Below are positions 38,506-46,657 of a DNA stretch of 61,405 nucleotides, one piece after another. The stretch is from assembly GCA_051881355.1 (NCBI GenBank), contig JBJEPS010000043.1:1-61405 (forward strand). The letters are read 5' to 3'. Source of the stretch: Fimenecus sp051881355. GTDB taxonomy: Bacteria; Bacillota; Clostridia; Oscillospirales; Acutalibacteraceae. Each line of letters begins with the position of its first letter. The stretch's first letter is position 1. The notes beneath the pieces are model-generated. The model made no database searches and was not told where the DNA came from. It was given only the letters and a program-made list of their open reading frames with translations. Position numbers and translations under genes: made by a program.

Positions 38506-39474
38506 TTAATAATTTTGCCAGATTTCCAATTCTTCCTCTGCGGCTTCCTCGCCCTCATCCATACCGAGTTGGTGGAGAAGCTCGCGTGCGGCATTGTAAC
38601 CCATTTTTTTCTGACGGTTATTCATCGCCGCGACCTCAATGATAATGGCTAAGTTTCGCCCGGGTTTTACAGGCACAACCGTCATCGGCACTTTTACGCC
38701 CATAATACTGATATAATCGTTATCAAGCCCCATACGGTCATACACCTTATTTGCGTCCCACGGCTCAAGCTGGACAACCATATTGATTTTCTCGGTTAAC
38801 TTTACGGCGCCCATACCGAAAATACGGCGCGCATTGATAATACCGATACCGCGCAATTCAATAAAGTGACGGATATTGTCCGGTGCGGAACCGACAAGCG
38901 TTTTATTCGACACCCTGCGGATTTCCACCGCATCGTCAGCAATCAATCGGTGCCCGCGCTTAATCAACTCTACAGCTGTTTCGCTTTTCCCGACGCCGCT
39001 GTCGCCGACAATCAGCACGCCCTCGCCGTAAACTTCTACCAAAACACCGTGGCGGGTAATCCGCTCGGCAAGCTCGGTATTCAAAAAGTAAATCAGCGCG
39101 GACATACAGCCTGAGGTTGATTCCTCCGTACGAAGCAGGGGGACTTTGTATTTTTCCACCAAGGCGCGTAAAATTTCCGGACACTCCAAATTACGGGTAA
39201 TTAAAATCAAAGGTGGTTTGCGGCAGGTCAGCCGTTCCAAGCCCTGCGCCTGCTGTTCGGCGCTTAACGTTTTTAAAAACTCCAGCTCTGAAAGCCCTAA
39301 AATCTGCACACGCGCAGGGTCAAAATAATCGTCTCGCCCCGCAAGCAAAAGCCCCGGTCGGTTGACATCTTGCGACGTGACAGACAGCTCGGAAGCGTCC
39401 GTAGGCATATACAGAATTTCAAAGGAAAACTCCTTCAGAATTTTTTCCAAGGATACCGAATAGTCGGAAGCCAT
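38506..39474 (-). CDS. hprK: HPr kinase/phosphorylase
   Basis: 322 aa, bifunctional: phosphorylates HPr on Ser46 with ATP or PPi and dephosphorylates it in response to metabolites, thereby controlling CcpA. The P-loop is GDSGVGKS at 157-164; His142 precedes it and Asp180/Asp181 (ADDAVEI) follow. The phosphorylase signature includes RGIGIINARRIFGMGAV. The C-terminal part ends in an acidic EGEEAAEEELE tail. Its substrate HPr with Ser46 is encoded at 1651-1914. First gene of a six-gene operon; promoter 39507-39535, start ATG 39474 behind GAGGAGG. Confidence 0.96.
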   Translation of the reverse strand: MASDYSVSLEKILKEFSFEILYMPTDASELSVTSQDVNRPGLLLAGRDDYFDPARVQILGLSELEFLKTLSAEQQAQGLERLTCRKPPLILITRNLECPEILRALVEKYKVPLLRTEESTSGCMSALIYFLNTELAERITRHGVLVEVYGEGVLIVGDSGVGKSETAVELIKRGHRLIADDAVEIRRVSNKTLVGSAPDNIRHFIELRGIGIINARRIFGMGAVKLTEKINMVVQLEPWDANKVYDRMGLDNDYISIMGVKVPMTVVPVKPGRNLAIIIEVAAMNNRQKKMGYNAARELLHQLGMDEGEEAAEEELEIWQNY

Positions 39475-39506
39475 TCCGGTTCCCTCCTCTTTTAATATTC
39501 TCTTGT

Positions 39507-39535
39507 ATTATAAACGAAAAGCATCCACTTTCCAA
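39507..39535 (-). promoter_or_regulatory. vegetative promoter of hprK operon
   Basis: TTGGAA, 17-base spacer, TATAAT on the minus strand, 33 bases before the start codon. Confidence 0.78.
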
Positions 39536-39601
39536 TAGGTTTTTGGAAATTTCTTTGGATTTTCCGCAGGAATTTTTGTTTCGTTCCGAGAAAAGGCTTT
39601 T

Positions 39602-39630
39602 GTATAAGCAGACAGGAAGTTGCCATACTA
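39602..39630 (+). promoter_or_regulatory. candidate sigma-G (forespore) promoter of orphan gene
   Basis: GTATA, 17-base spacer, CATACTA: a full match to the sigma-G pattern GNATR...CATNNTA. It ends 15 bases before ATG 39646, implying a very short leader that begins around the Shine-Dalgarno. Confidence 0.6.
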
Positions 39631-39645
39631 CTACGGGTGAAGAAA

Positions 39646-40179
39646 ATGGTCACAGTTGTATTCCCCGGAGCGGAGAATAAAGCGTGCGCCAAAGCTGTTT
39701 GCGCAATTTTGGAACGTTTCGGCGGTGCAATCTTTGCCGACGAAACGGAAATTTCGGATTTTGCGCCGGTCGCATCGGTGTTTTTTGTCTACAACGGGGA
39801 ACGCACGAAAACCGTGCCGAAAAAGATGTCAGTTTTGCTGATTACAGATAAAAACAGCGAAAATATACAATTTGATTGTACCCCGTTTGCCTATCGAATT
39901 CTCGATGCGGACACCGTTTTAAAAAGCGTACCGAACAGCATAACCGTAGGCATGGGCAAGGACAGCGATATCAGTGTTTCCAGCATTGAGGACACGCATC
40001 TGCAAATCTGTATCCAGCGCCCGTTGAAAACCTTTTCGGGTAAAGAAGTTTTACCGTGTGAATTCTCGGTTTCCTACTCCGAAAAGCAAGACATAAAAAC
40101 TATTTTATTTGCGTTTACTGTTTTACTGCTCTGCGACAAAGCGGACACGGAAAAACTGACAATACAGCTATCATCATAG
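39646..40179 (+). CDS. Hypothetical protein, probable forespore-expressed
   Basis: 177 aa, no signal peptide and no family recognised. ATG 39646 is chosen over GTG 39637 because GGGTGA fits the ATG. The N-terminal third (MVTVVFPGAENKACAKAVCA, then GGAIFADETEISDF) looks like an alpha/beta Rossmann-type start. The middle carries TVGMGKDSDISVSSIEDTHL, and the end a hydrophobic stretch (TILFAFTVLLLC) that could be a buried strand or helix. It is divergent from hprK and has its own perfect sigma-G-like promoter and a strong terminator, so it is a single-gene sporulation-type unit. Confidence 0.7.
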   Translation: MVTVVFPGAENKACAKAVCAILERFGGAIFADETEISDFAPVASVFFVYNGERTKTVPKKMSVLLITDKNSENIQFDCTPFAYRILDADTVLKSVPNSITVGMGKDSDISVSSIEDTHLQICIQRPLKTFSGKEVLPCEFSVSYSEKQDIKTILFAFTVLLLCDKADTEKLTIQLSS

Positions 40180-40185
40180 ATGCAA

Positions 40186-40215
40186 AAAACCGCTGTGCAT
40201 ACGCACAGCGGTTTT
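40186..40215. terminator. bidirectional terminator (orphan gene / nrd operon)
   Basis: A perfect 13-bp stem AAAACCGCTGTGC with its complement, loop ATAC, flanked by T/A runs. Confidence 0.9.
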
Positions 40216-40229
40216 AATGTTTTAAACTG

Positions 40230-40718
40230 TTAATAGCCACGTGCACCGTCTAAGGACTCGTCGTCCTCAATCCACTTTTGCACATGGATAATTCTGTAAT
40301 CATCCTTGGTGTCGCGGATAATCACATGCTGTATGCCCGCATTGATAATCAGGCGTTTGCACATAGAACAACTGCTTGCATTCTCCACATAATCGCCCGT
40401 ATCGCATTCAATGCCGACCAAATACAGCGTACTGCCGAGCATTTTATCGCGTGAGGTGCTGATAATGGCATTCGCCTCTGCATGGACACTGCGGCATAAC
40501 TCATAGCGTTCGCCGCGCGGCACATTAAGTCGCTGGCGCACACAGTAATTTAAATCCGAGCAGTTTTTTCTGCCGCGGGGCGCGCCGGTATAGCCTGTGG
40601 AAATGACCTCATCGTTCTGCACCAAAACTGCGCCGAAATGCCGCCGCAGGCAGGTGCTTCTTTGCGAAACCATTTCTGCCAAATCCAAATAATAGTTAAT
40701 TTTGTCGCGTCGTTCCAT
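40230..40718 (-). CDS. dCMP deaminase-like cytidine/deoxycytidylate deaminase (ComEB family)
   Basis: 162 aa from ATG 40718; the longer open frame overlaps nrdG in another frame. Zinc site HAEAN (His79, catalytic Glu81) and CSMC (Cys117, Cys120). An extra N-terminal region with FGAVLVQNDEVISTGYTGAP is typical of dCMP deaminases, as is NCSDLNYCVRQ. Makes dUMP from dCMP for thymidylate synthesis. Third gene behind nrdD-nrdG (22-base gap), which fits a dNTP-supply operon. Confidence 0.92.
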   Translation of the reverse strand: MERRDKINYYLDLAEMVSQRSTCLRRHFGAVLVQNDEVISTGYTGAPRGRKNCSDLNYCVRQRLNVPRGERYELCRSVHAEANAIISTSRDKMLGSTLYLVGIECDTGDYVENASSCSMCKRLIINAGIQHVIIRDTKDDYRIIHVQKWIEDDESLDGARGY

Positions 40719-40740
40719 ATGCACACTCCCAAAATCCGTT

Positions 40741-41277
40741 TTATGCTTTTTGCGCCGAAGGCGCTTGCCACCAAATAATTTCGCCGTTTTCACGGGTTTT
40801 CGGCACATCGATAAGCCGCTGATTTTCACTGCCGCGGAATTGCAGGGAAATATTACGCTTTTCCTCGACAAATTCGCCGTCCACAAGCACATCGATAAGC
40901 GACAGCATTTCGTCCGTCACTGCACAGCGTGCACGGCTTTCACCCGTTAATTCCTCATAGGTATAGCCGGAAAACGCCCAAACCGTTTTTTGCGGTAATT
41001 CACAGCGCACACGGCGTAAAAGCTTTACAAGCTCTGCCTGATTTTGCGGCTCAAACGGCTCGCCGCCGAGTAAGGTCAGCCCGTCAATGAAATCGGGGCG
41101 CAAAGCGTCAATAATCTCATTTTCCGTATCTTCGGTATAGTCCTGCCCATAGTGAAAATCCCAGGTTTCGGGCTGAAAACAGCCTTTGCAATGGTGCGTA
41201 CAGCCCGAAACGAACAGCACCACGCGTACCCCGATGCCGTTGGCAATATCCCGTTTTTTTATCGCTCCGTAACGCAT
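40741..41277 (-). CDS. nrdG: Anaerobic ribonucleotide reductase-activating protein
   Basis: 178 aa radical SAM activase that generates the glycyl radical of NrdD. Cluster motif SGCTHHCKGCF gives Cys26, Cys30, Cys33; the glycine-rich LLGGEPFEPQNQAEL is the SAM-binding region. The start ATG overlaps the TAA of nrdD by one base (TAATG), so they are translationally coupled. The sequence after VDGEFVEEKRNISLQFRG matches the family ending. Confidence 0.95.
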   Translation of the reverse strand: MRYGAIKKRDIANGIGVRVVLFVSGCTHHCKGCFQPETWDFHYGQDYTEDTENEIIDALRPDFIDGLTLLGGEPFEPQNQAELVKLLRRVRCELPQKTVWAFSGYTYEELTGESRARCAVTDEMLSLIDVLVDGEFVEEKRNISLQFRGSENQRLIDVPKTRENGEIIWWQAPSAQKA

Positions 41278-43460
41278 TACAGATGCAACACTCTTTCTTT
41301 AATTTCCTGTGTTCTGCCCTGATTCCAGAACTGCGAGCCGATATAGCCGCAGGTACGGCGCGCGACATTCATTTTATCTTGGTCCTTATTGCCGCAGTTG
41401 GGGCAAACCCAAACGAGTTTGCCGTCTTCTTCGGCAATTTGGATTTCACCGTCATAGCCGCAGACTTGGCAATAGTCGCTCTTGGTGTTGAGTTCGGCAT
41501 ACATAATATTGTCATAAATGAACTTGATGACTTCCAACACCGCAGGGATATTTTGCTGCATATTCGGCACTTCGACATAGGAAATCGCACCGCCGGGCGA
41601 AAGGGCTTGGAATTTGGATTCCAACGCCAATTTCTCAAACGCGTCAATCGGCTCGGTCACATGGACATGGTAGGAATTGGTGATATAGTTTTTGTCCGTC
41701 ACACCCTCGATAACGCCGAAGCGTTTTTGCAGACTCTTTGCGAATTTATAGGTGGTGGATTCCAGCGGCGTACCGTACAAAGAGTAGTGGATATTTTCGG
41801 CGTTTCTCCACTTCAAGCAAGCGTCATTGAGCGCCTGCATCACACGAAGCCCAAATTCCTCACCTGCCGGTTCTGTGAGTTTCTTACCGGTAACTTCATA
41901 GACACATTCCCAAAGCCCCGCATAGCCAAGTGACAGCGTGGAATAGCCGCCGTGAAGCAGTTTGTCAATCGTTTCGCCCTTTTTGAGTCTCGCAAGCGCC
42001 CCGTACTGCCACAAAATCGGTGCCGCGTCAGACAGCGTACCCTCCAGTCTCTCGTGGCGGCACTGCAACGCTCTATGGCAAAGCTCCAGTCTCTCGTCAA
42101 GGACTTCCCAGAATTTCTTTTCATCTCTGGTTTCACGGCACGCGGTGCAAGCGACATCGACCAAATTGATGGTGACAACGCCTTGATTGAAGCGTCCGTA
42201 ATACTTCGGCTTGCCGTTTTCATCGACATATGGCGTTAAGAAGCTGCGGCAACCCATGCAGGTATAGCAGTTGCCGTTGCCGTTTTCATCGATTTTGAGC
42301 TGCAACATAATTTTTTCGGAAATATAGTCAGGCACCATACGCTTTGCAGTGCATTTTGCCGCAAGCTCGGTCAAATACCAATACTCAGAGTCCTCGTGAA
42401 TATTGTCCTCTTCCAAAACATAAATCAGTTTCGGGAATGCAGGCGTTACCCACACGCCGACCTCATTTTTTGTACCGATGATGCGCTGACGCAAGACTTC
42501 TTCAATGATAATGGCAAGGTCTTTCTTTTCCTGCTCGTTTTTCGCCTCGTTCAGATACATAAACACCGTGACAAACGGCGCCTGCCCGTTGGTGGTGAGA
42601 AGCGTAACAACCTGATACTGAATGGTTTGCACGCCGCGTTTGATTTCTTCGCGGACGCGCTTTTCGACCAATTTATCAACCTGTTCGGGGGTGGCATCAA
42701 TGCCGAAGTTCTGCATTTCCTCGGACAGCTCGCGGCGAATTTTTTCACGCGAAATCTGCACGAACGGTGCCAAATGCGTTAAGGAAATGGACTGCCCGCC
42801 GTACTGGTTGGACGCGACCTGCGCGATAATTTGTGTAGCGATATTGCACGCCGTAGAGAAAGAGTGGGGCTTTTCAATCATGGTATCGGAAATGACTGTA
42901 CCGTTTTGGAGCATATCCTCCAAATTGACCAAATCACAGTTATGCATATGCTGTGCGAAATAGTCGGCATCATGGAAATGGATAATCCCCTCTTCATGCG
43001 CTTTGACAATATCCTCAGGCAACAAAATACGCTTGGTCAAGTCTTTGCTGACCTCGCCCGCCATATAGTCGCGCTGGACGGAGTTCACCGTCGGGTTTTT
43101 GTTGGAGTTTTCCTGCTTGACTTCCTCATTGTTGCACTCAATCAGCGACAGAATTTGATTGTCGGTGGTGTTGGCAACACGCGCCAAGTTACGCGTAAAG
43201 CGATAACGAATATACCGTTTTGCCGTTTCGGGCGCACCCTGCAAAATGATGTGGGTTTCGACAAGCTCCTGCACTTCTTCCACGGTAAGTGCTCTGCCGA
43301 TTTCGTTGATATAATCTTCAATCACCAAAGATATGTAATCAATTTGGCGGTCGGTCAGTTCCTTTTTGCCGTCGGTTTCGTTATTCGCCTTGGCAATCGC
43401 GTTTTTGATTTTTTGGCGGTCGAAGGTTTCTTCCGACCCGTTTCGTTTGATGATTTTCAT
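41277..43460 (-). CDS. nrdD: Class III anaerobic ribonucleoside-triphosphate reductase
   Basis: 727 aa. An N-terminal ATP-cone (about 1-90, MKIIKRNGSEETFDRQKIKN) gives allosteric control. The catalytic barrel follows. Near the C-terminus a four-cysteine zinc site appears in CQVCGYDGE and CPNCGNKD. The glycyl-radical loop is RRTCGYIGSQFWNQG. Reduces NTPs to dNTPs using formate in strict anaerobiosis. First gene of nrdD-nrdG-dCMP deaminase. Transcribed from a promoter at 43507-43535 that overlaps an NrdR-like box. No aerobic RNR is in this window. Confidence 0.96.
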   Translation of the reverse strand: MKIIKRNGSEETFDRQKIKNAIAKANNETDGKKELTDRQIDYISLVIEDYINEIGRALTVEEVQELVETHIILQGAPETAKRYIRYRFTRNLARVANTTDNQILSLIECNNEEVKQENSNKNPTVNSVQRDYMAGEVSKDLTKRILLPEDIVKAHEEGIIHFHDADYFAQHMHNCDLVNLEDMLQNGTVISDTMIEKPHSFSTACNIATQIIAQVASNQYGGQSISLTHLAPFVQISREKIRRELSEEMQNFGIDATPEQVDKLVEKRVREEIKRGVQTIQYQVVTLLTTNGQAPFVTVFMYLNEAKNEQEKKDLAIIIEEVLRQRIIGTKNEVGVWVTPAFPKLIYVLEEDNIHEDSEYWYLTELAAKCTAKRMVPDYISEKIMLQLKIDENGNGNCYTCMGCRSFLTPYVDENGKPKYYGRFNQGVVTINLVDVACTACRETRDEKKFWEVLDERLELCHRALQCRHERLEGTLSDAAPILWQYGALARLKKGETIDKLLHGGYSTLSLGYAGLWECVYEVTGKKLTEPAGEEFGLRVMQALNDACLKWRNAENIHYSLYGTPLESTTYKFAKSLQKRFGVIEGVTDKNYITNSYHVHVTEPIDAFEKLALESKFQALSPGGAISYVEVPNMQQNIPAVLEVIKFIYDNIMYAELNTKSDYCQVCGYDGEIQIAEEDGKLVWVCPNCGNKDQDKMNVARRTCGYIGSQFWNQGRTQEIKERVLHL

Positions 43461-43478
43461 ATTTTCTCTCTCCGTCTT

Positions 43479-43494
43479 TCACAAGATGTTTTTT
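43479..43494. promoter_or_regulatory. NrdR-like box 2 (nrdD promoter, downstream site)
   Basis: On the minus strand AAAAAACATCTTGTGA, 11 of 16 matches to acaCwAtATaTwGtGt by my count. Located 15 bases from box 1 (31 bp start to start, three helical turns). Confidence 0.5.
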
Positions 43495-43506
43495 CAATGC
43501 CCCACT

Positions 43507-43535
43507 ATTCTACTACATCTTGTGTCAGAATGCAA
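43507..43535 (-). promoter_or_regulatory. vegetative promoter of nrdD with NrdR-like box 1
   Basis: TTGCAT, 17-base spacer, TAGAAT on the minus strand. NrdR-like box 1 (minus strand ACACAAGATGTAGTAG, 43510-43525, 12 of 16 matches) lies in the spacer, where NrdR binding would block RNA polymerase. Confidence 0.65.
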
Positions 43536-43584
43536 GAGGGAAAATACAAGATATGGGAATTTTTTTTGATTTTTTCCTTTCAAA

Positions 43585-43600
43585 ACGCCATATATTGTGA
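43585..43600. promoter_or_regulatory. third NrdR-like box upstream of nrdD promoter
   Basis: ACGCCATATATTGTGA, 13 of 16 matches to the NrdR consensus, 75 bp from box 1 start to start. The rest of 43600-43685 shows no gene. Confidence 0.45.
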
Positions 43601-43685
43601 TTCATAGCACATTTACCGTATGAAATGCACAAAAAGCAAAATAAAAATTTGTAAGCATTGCCGATTTTAAAATTGGGGCTTGACA

Positions 43686-43717
43686 AAGGAAAAAGCAGCC
43701 GCAACGAATGCGGCTGC
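43686..43717 (-). terminator. terminator of dgt-dnaG-rpoD operon
   Basis: GCAGCCGCA / TGCGGCTGC stem (43695-43717) with a 5-base loop, followed on the minus strand by TTTTTCCTTT. Confidence 0.85.
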
Positions 43718-43731
43718 CGAAAACAGAAAGT

Positions 43732-44829
43732 TTAATCTAAGAAATCCTTTAATTTTTTACTACGGCTGGGGTGGCGCAATTTGCGAAGGGCTTTCGCCTC
43801 AATTTGGCGAATACGCTCACGCGTGACGCCGAATTCGCTGCCGACCTCCTCTAAAGTGCGAGGGTGCCCATCCTCCAAGCCGAAACGCAGAGAAAGCACT
43901 TTCGCCTCGCGCAAGGTTAGGGTCTTTAAGACCTCATTGAGCTGTTCTTTCAACAACATCATCGATGCCGCATCGGCGGGCGCTAATGCATCGTTGTCGG
44001 GGATAAAGTCGCCCAAGTGGCTGTCCTCCTCCTCACCGATGGGGGTTTCTAAGGACACAGGCTCTTGGGAAACGCGCTGAATTTCGCGCACCTTTTCGAC
44101 AGGCATATCGAGCACCTCAGCGATTTCCTCCGCCGTCGGGTCACGCCCGTTTTTGTGGAGCAGCTGGCTGTTGGTCTTTTTCACCTTGTTGATGGTTTCC
44201 ACCATATGCACGGGGATACGAATGGTGCGCGCTTGGTCGGCAATCGCGCGGGTAATGGCTTGACGAATCCACCAAGTGGCATATGTGGAGAACTTAAAGC
44301 CTTTGGTATAGTCAAACTTATCCACGGCTTTGATAAGTCCCAAATTGCCCTCCTGAATCAAATCCAAGAACTGCATACCGCGCCCGACATAGCGTTTTGC
44401 AATGCTGACAACCAAACGCAGGTTTGCCTCCGCAAGGCGCTGTTTTGCCTGCTGGTCGTTGTTGCCGATACGAATGGCAAGCTCGATTTCCTCTTCAGGT
44501 GTTAACAGCGGCACGCGCCCGATTTCTTTCAAATATACCTTGACGGGGTCGTCCATTGCCGCGTTGCGGTTATCTGCCTGCGCGGCGGCTGCCTCCTGCC
44601 CTTTCGGCAGCTCCGAATCGAAATCCAAATCCTCCAGCAAAGTATCGCTCATATCGTCGATGATTTCGATATTTTGCTGTTCAATGGTTTCGTACAGCTT
44701 GTCCAGTTCGTCCATGTCGAAATCCATTTCAAGGATAACGGTATCGATTTCCTGGGTGGTCAGTTTGCCTGCCGCTTTACCTTTTTCCAAAAGCGCCGCA
44801 ACAGAACTTTTTTTGTCCGTATTTTCCAT
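43732..44829 (-). CDS. rpoD: RNA polymerase primary sigma factor (RpoD/SigA)
   Basis: 365 aa from ATG 44829, behind GAAGGAG. A short region 1.1-like acidic N-terminus is followed by region 1.2 (DDPVKVYLKEIGRVPLLTPE). Region 2 carries the -10 recognition helix KFSTYATWWIRQAITRAIAD and RTIRIPVHMVETINK. Region 3 follows, and region 4.2 with EEVGSEFGVTRERIRQIEAK recognises the -35. Ends in the typical KALRKLRHPSRSKKLKDFLD. Classical neighbour order with dnaG. Confidence 0.98.
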   Translation of the reverse strand: MENTDKKSSVAALLEKGKAAGKLTTQEIDTVILEMDFDMDELDKLYETIEQQNIEIIDDMSDTLLEDLDFDSELPKGQEAAAAQADNRNAAMDDPVKVYLKEIGRVPLLTPEEEIELAIRIGNNDQQAKQRLAEANLRLVVSIAKRYVGRGMQFLDLIQEGNLGLIKAVDKFDYTKGFKFSTYATWWIRQAITRAIADQARTIRIPVHMVETINKVKKTNSQLLHKNGRDPTAEEIAEVLDMPVEKVREIQRVSQEPVSLETPIGEEEDSHLGDFIPDNDALAPADAASMMLLKEQLNEVLKTLTLREAKVLSLRFGLEDGHPRTLEEVGSEFGVTRERIRQIEAKALRKLRHPSRSKKLKDFLD

Positions 44830-44858
44830 ACTATCTCCTTCACACATATGTAAAATAT

Positions 44859-46622
44859 TTACAAATTTTGAAACAGTTTTAGAAAGTCCGCATCGGAAAG
44901 CTCGGCAGGCGAAGCGCGCACAACCTTATTTTTTTCCTCTGCAATGACTTTTATACAATCGCGGCATTCCGAAAGTGTATCGGCAAGCTGCGGAATCAGG
45001 GTTTGTATATGCGCGATTGCACCCAATTCCTCCCCGCGGAAATCTGCGTTCCAAGCAGAAGGCGAAAAATCCACGCCCCGTTCGATACTCGAAACAATGC
45101 TTTCAAACACGCGACGGTTAAACGCGGTCACAAAATCGGCGGGCGAAATTTCCGCTTGCAAGGTCTTGTAAAATTCCGGATTGTGTATAAGCGATGCGCA
45201 CAGCATTTCCTCCGCTTTTGCGGCGCGCAAATGCTTTTCGCGTTCGGGATTTGCCGTATTCACTATCTTTTCGGCGGTACGCTCGTTTTCCAACGCCGTT
45301 TGCAGTGCACGATTCTTCTGCCGACGCGTATTGCTGCTGTATAAATTCTTGGTTTGCAACAAAATCGCTTCTTTTGCCACGCCGAGTTCTTCACTAAGGC
45401 GCGTGGCATAAATATCCAGTTGCGTGGGATTTTTGAGCGTTGCCAAAACTGCGCAAGCCGCCTCCAAAAAACGGGTTTTTCCGTCGGGCGTAGAAACATC
45501 TAACCCGTCACGCGCGCGCAAAATGCGGTATTCCACATCGTTTGCCGCACCCTCTAAAAGAGACTTAAAGCGCTCAGCGCCGAACTTTTTAATAATTTCA
45601 TCGGGGTCTTTTCCGCCTTGCATACGAATGACCTTGACGCGAAGCGTGGTTTTGGAAAACAGCGCAAGCGCCTTACGCGCCGCCTTTTGCCCCGCCTCAT
45701 CGTTGTCATAGCAAAGGTAAATTTCGCTTGCATACCGTGACAAAAGCGCAGCTTGCTGTTCGGTGAGCGCCGTTCCCAAGCCCGCCACGGCATTGTCAAA
45801 GCCCGCCTGGTGCAGAGAAATCACATCCATATTCCCCTCGCACAAAATCAGCGCGTCAGTATTGCTCTTTTTGGCGAAATTCAGTGCAAAGATATTTTCG
45901 CCTTTTTTGTATATCAGCGTATCGCTGGTGTTGACATATTTCCGCTGTGCGTCGGCGGTGACAGCTCTGCCGCTGAACGCCAACACATTGCCGCGCAAAT
46001 CAATCACGGGGAACATCACACGCTCGACAAATGCGTCGTAATAGTGCTTTTTCTCATTTTTAACGCTCATACGAAGCAAATTCGCTTCATACAGCTCCAA
46101 ATCCGAAAAGCCTTGTGCGTGCATATGGTTGCGAAGCGCGTCCCAGCTTTTCGGGGCAAAGCCTAAACCGAATTTGCGAATGGTTGTGTCGGTCAACCCA
46201 CGGTCATGGAGATACTGTAAGCCCTGTGCGCCAGCTTCGCTATATAAAACGCTATGGAAAAAGTGTGCCGCCAAACGATTCGCCTCATACATACGGCGGC
46301 GTTTTTCGTATAAATCGGAATTATAATTGTCCTGTGGGACGGCAAGCCCGACCTTGTCGGCAAGATAGCGAACCGCCTCGGCATAATCTAAATTTTCAAT
46401 GTTCTTAATAAATGTAACCGCATCGCCGCCGCTGCCGCAACCGAAGCAATAATAGGATTGCGTTTCGGGGTAAACCGTAAAAGACGGTGTTTTTTCATTG
46501 TGAAACGGGCACAGCCCCGTTAAAAGACGACCGCGGCGCTTCAAGGCTACATACGGCGAAATCGTACTTTCAATATCGGCGCGGGAACGCAGTTCCTGCA
46601 AAAAAGCTTCATCAAACGCCAA
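44859..46622 (-). CDS. dnaG: DNA primase
   Basis: 587 aa primase that lays RNA primers for replication. CHC2 zinc site CPFHNEKTPSF then YYCFGCGSGG (four ligands). RNAP-like basic core with DTLIYKKGENIFALNFAKKS. TOPRIM with LILCEGNMDVISLHQAGF and CYDNDEAG. The C-terminal helicase-interacting domain is present, so the length is full. The start is TTG 46622, with GAGGTGA about five bases upstream. 35 bases behind dgt and 29 ahead of rpoD. Confidence 0.97.
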   Translation of the reverse strand: MAFDEAFLQELRSRADIESTISPYVALKRRGRLLTGLCPFHNEKTPSFTVYPETQSYYCFGCGSGGDAVTFIKNIENLDYAEAVRYLADKVGLAVPQDNYNSDLYEKRRRMYEANRLAAHFFHSVLYSEAGAQGLQYLHDRGLTDTTIRKFGLGFAPKSWDALRNHMHAQGFSDLELYEANLLRMSVKNEKKHYYDAFVERVMFPVIDLRGNVLAFSGRAVTADAQRKYVNTSDTLIYKKGENIFALNFAKKSNTDALILCEGNMDVISLHQAGFDNAVAGLGTALTEQQAALLSRYASEIYLCYDNDEAGQKAARKALALFSKTTLRVKVIRMQGGKDPDEIIKKFGAERFKSLLEGAANDVEYRILRARDGLDVSTPDGKTRFLEAACAVLATLKNPTQLDIYATRLSEELGVAKEAILLQTKNLYSSNTRRQKNRALQTALENERTAEKIVNTANPEREKHLRAAKAEEMLCASLIHNPEFYKTLQAEISPADFVTAFNRRVFESIVSSIERGVDFSPSAWNADFRGEELGAIAHIQTLIPQLADTLSECRDCIKVIAEEKNKVVRASPAELSDADFLKLFQNL

Positions 46623-46657
46623 CCGAGGTCACCTCACTTTTCAAAACGGCAAGCATC

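Noticed and set aside
42831..43607. 258-codon plus-strand open frame
   Set aside because: It is antisense to the conserved nrdD gene and its promoter; no recognisable protein features.
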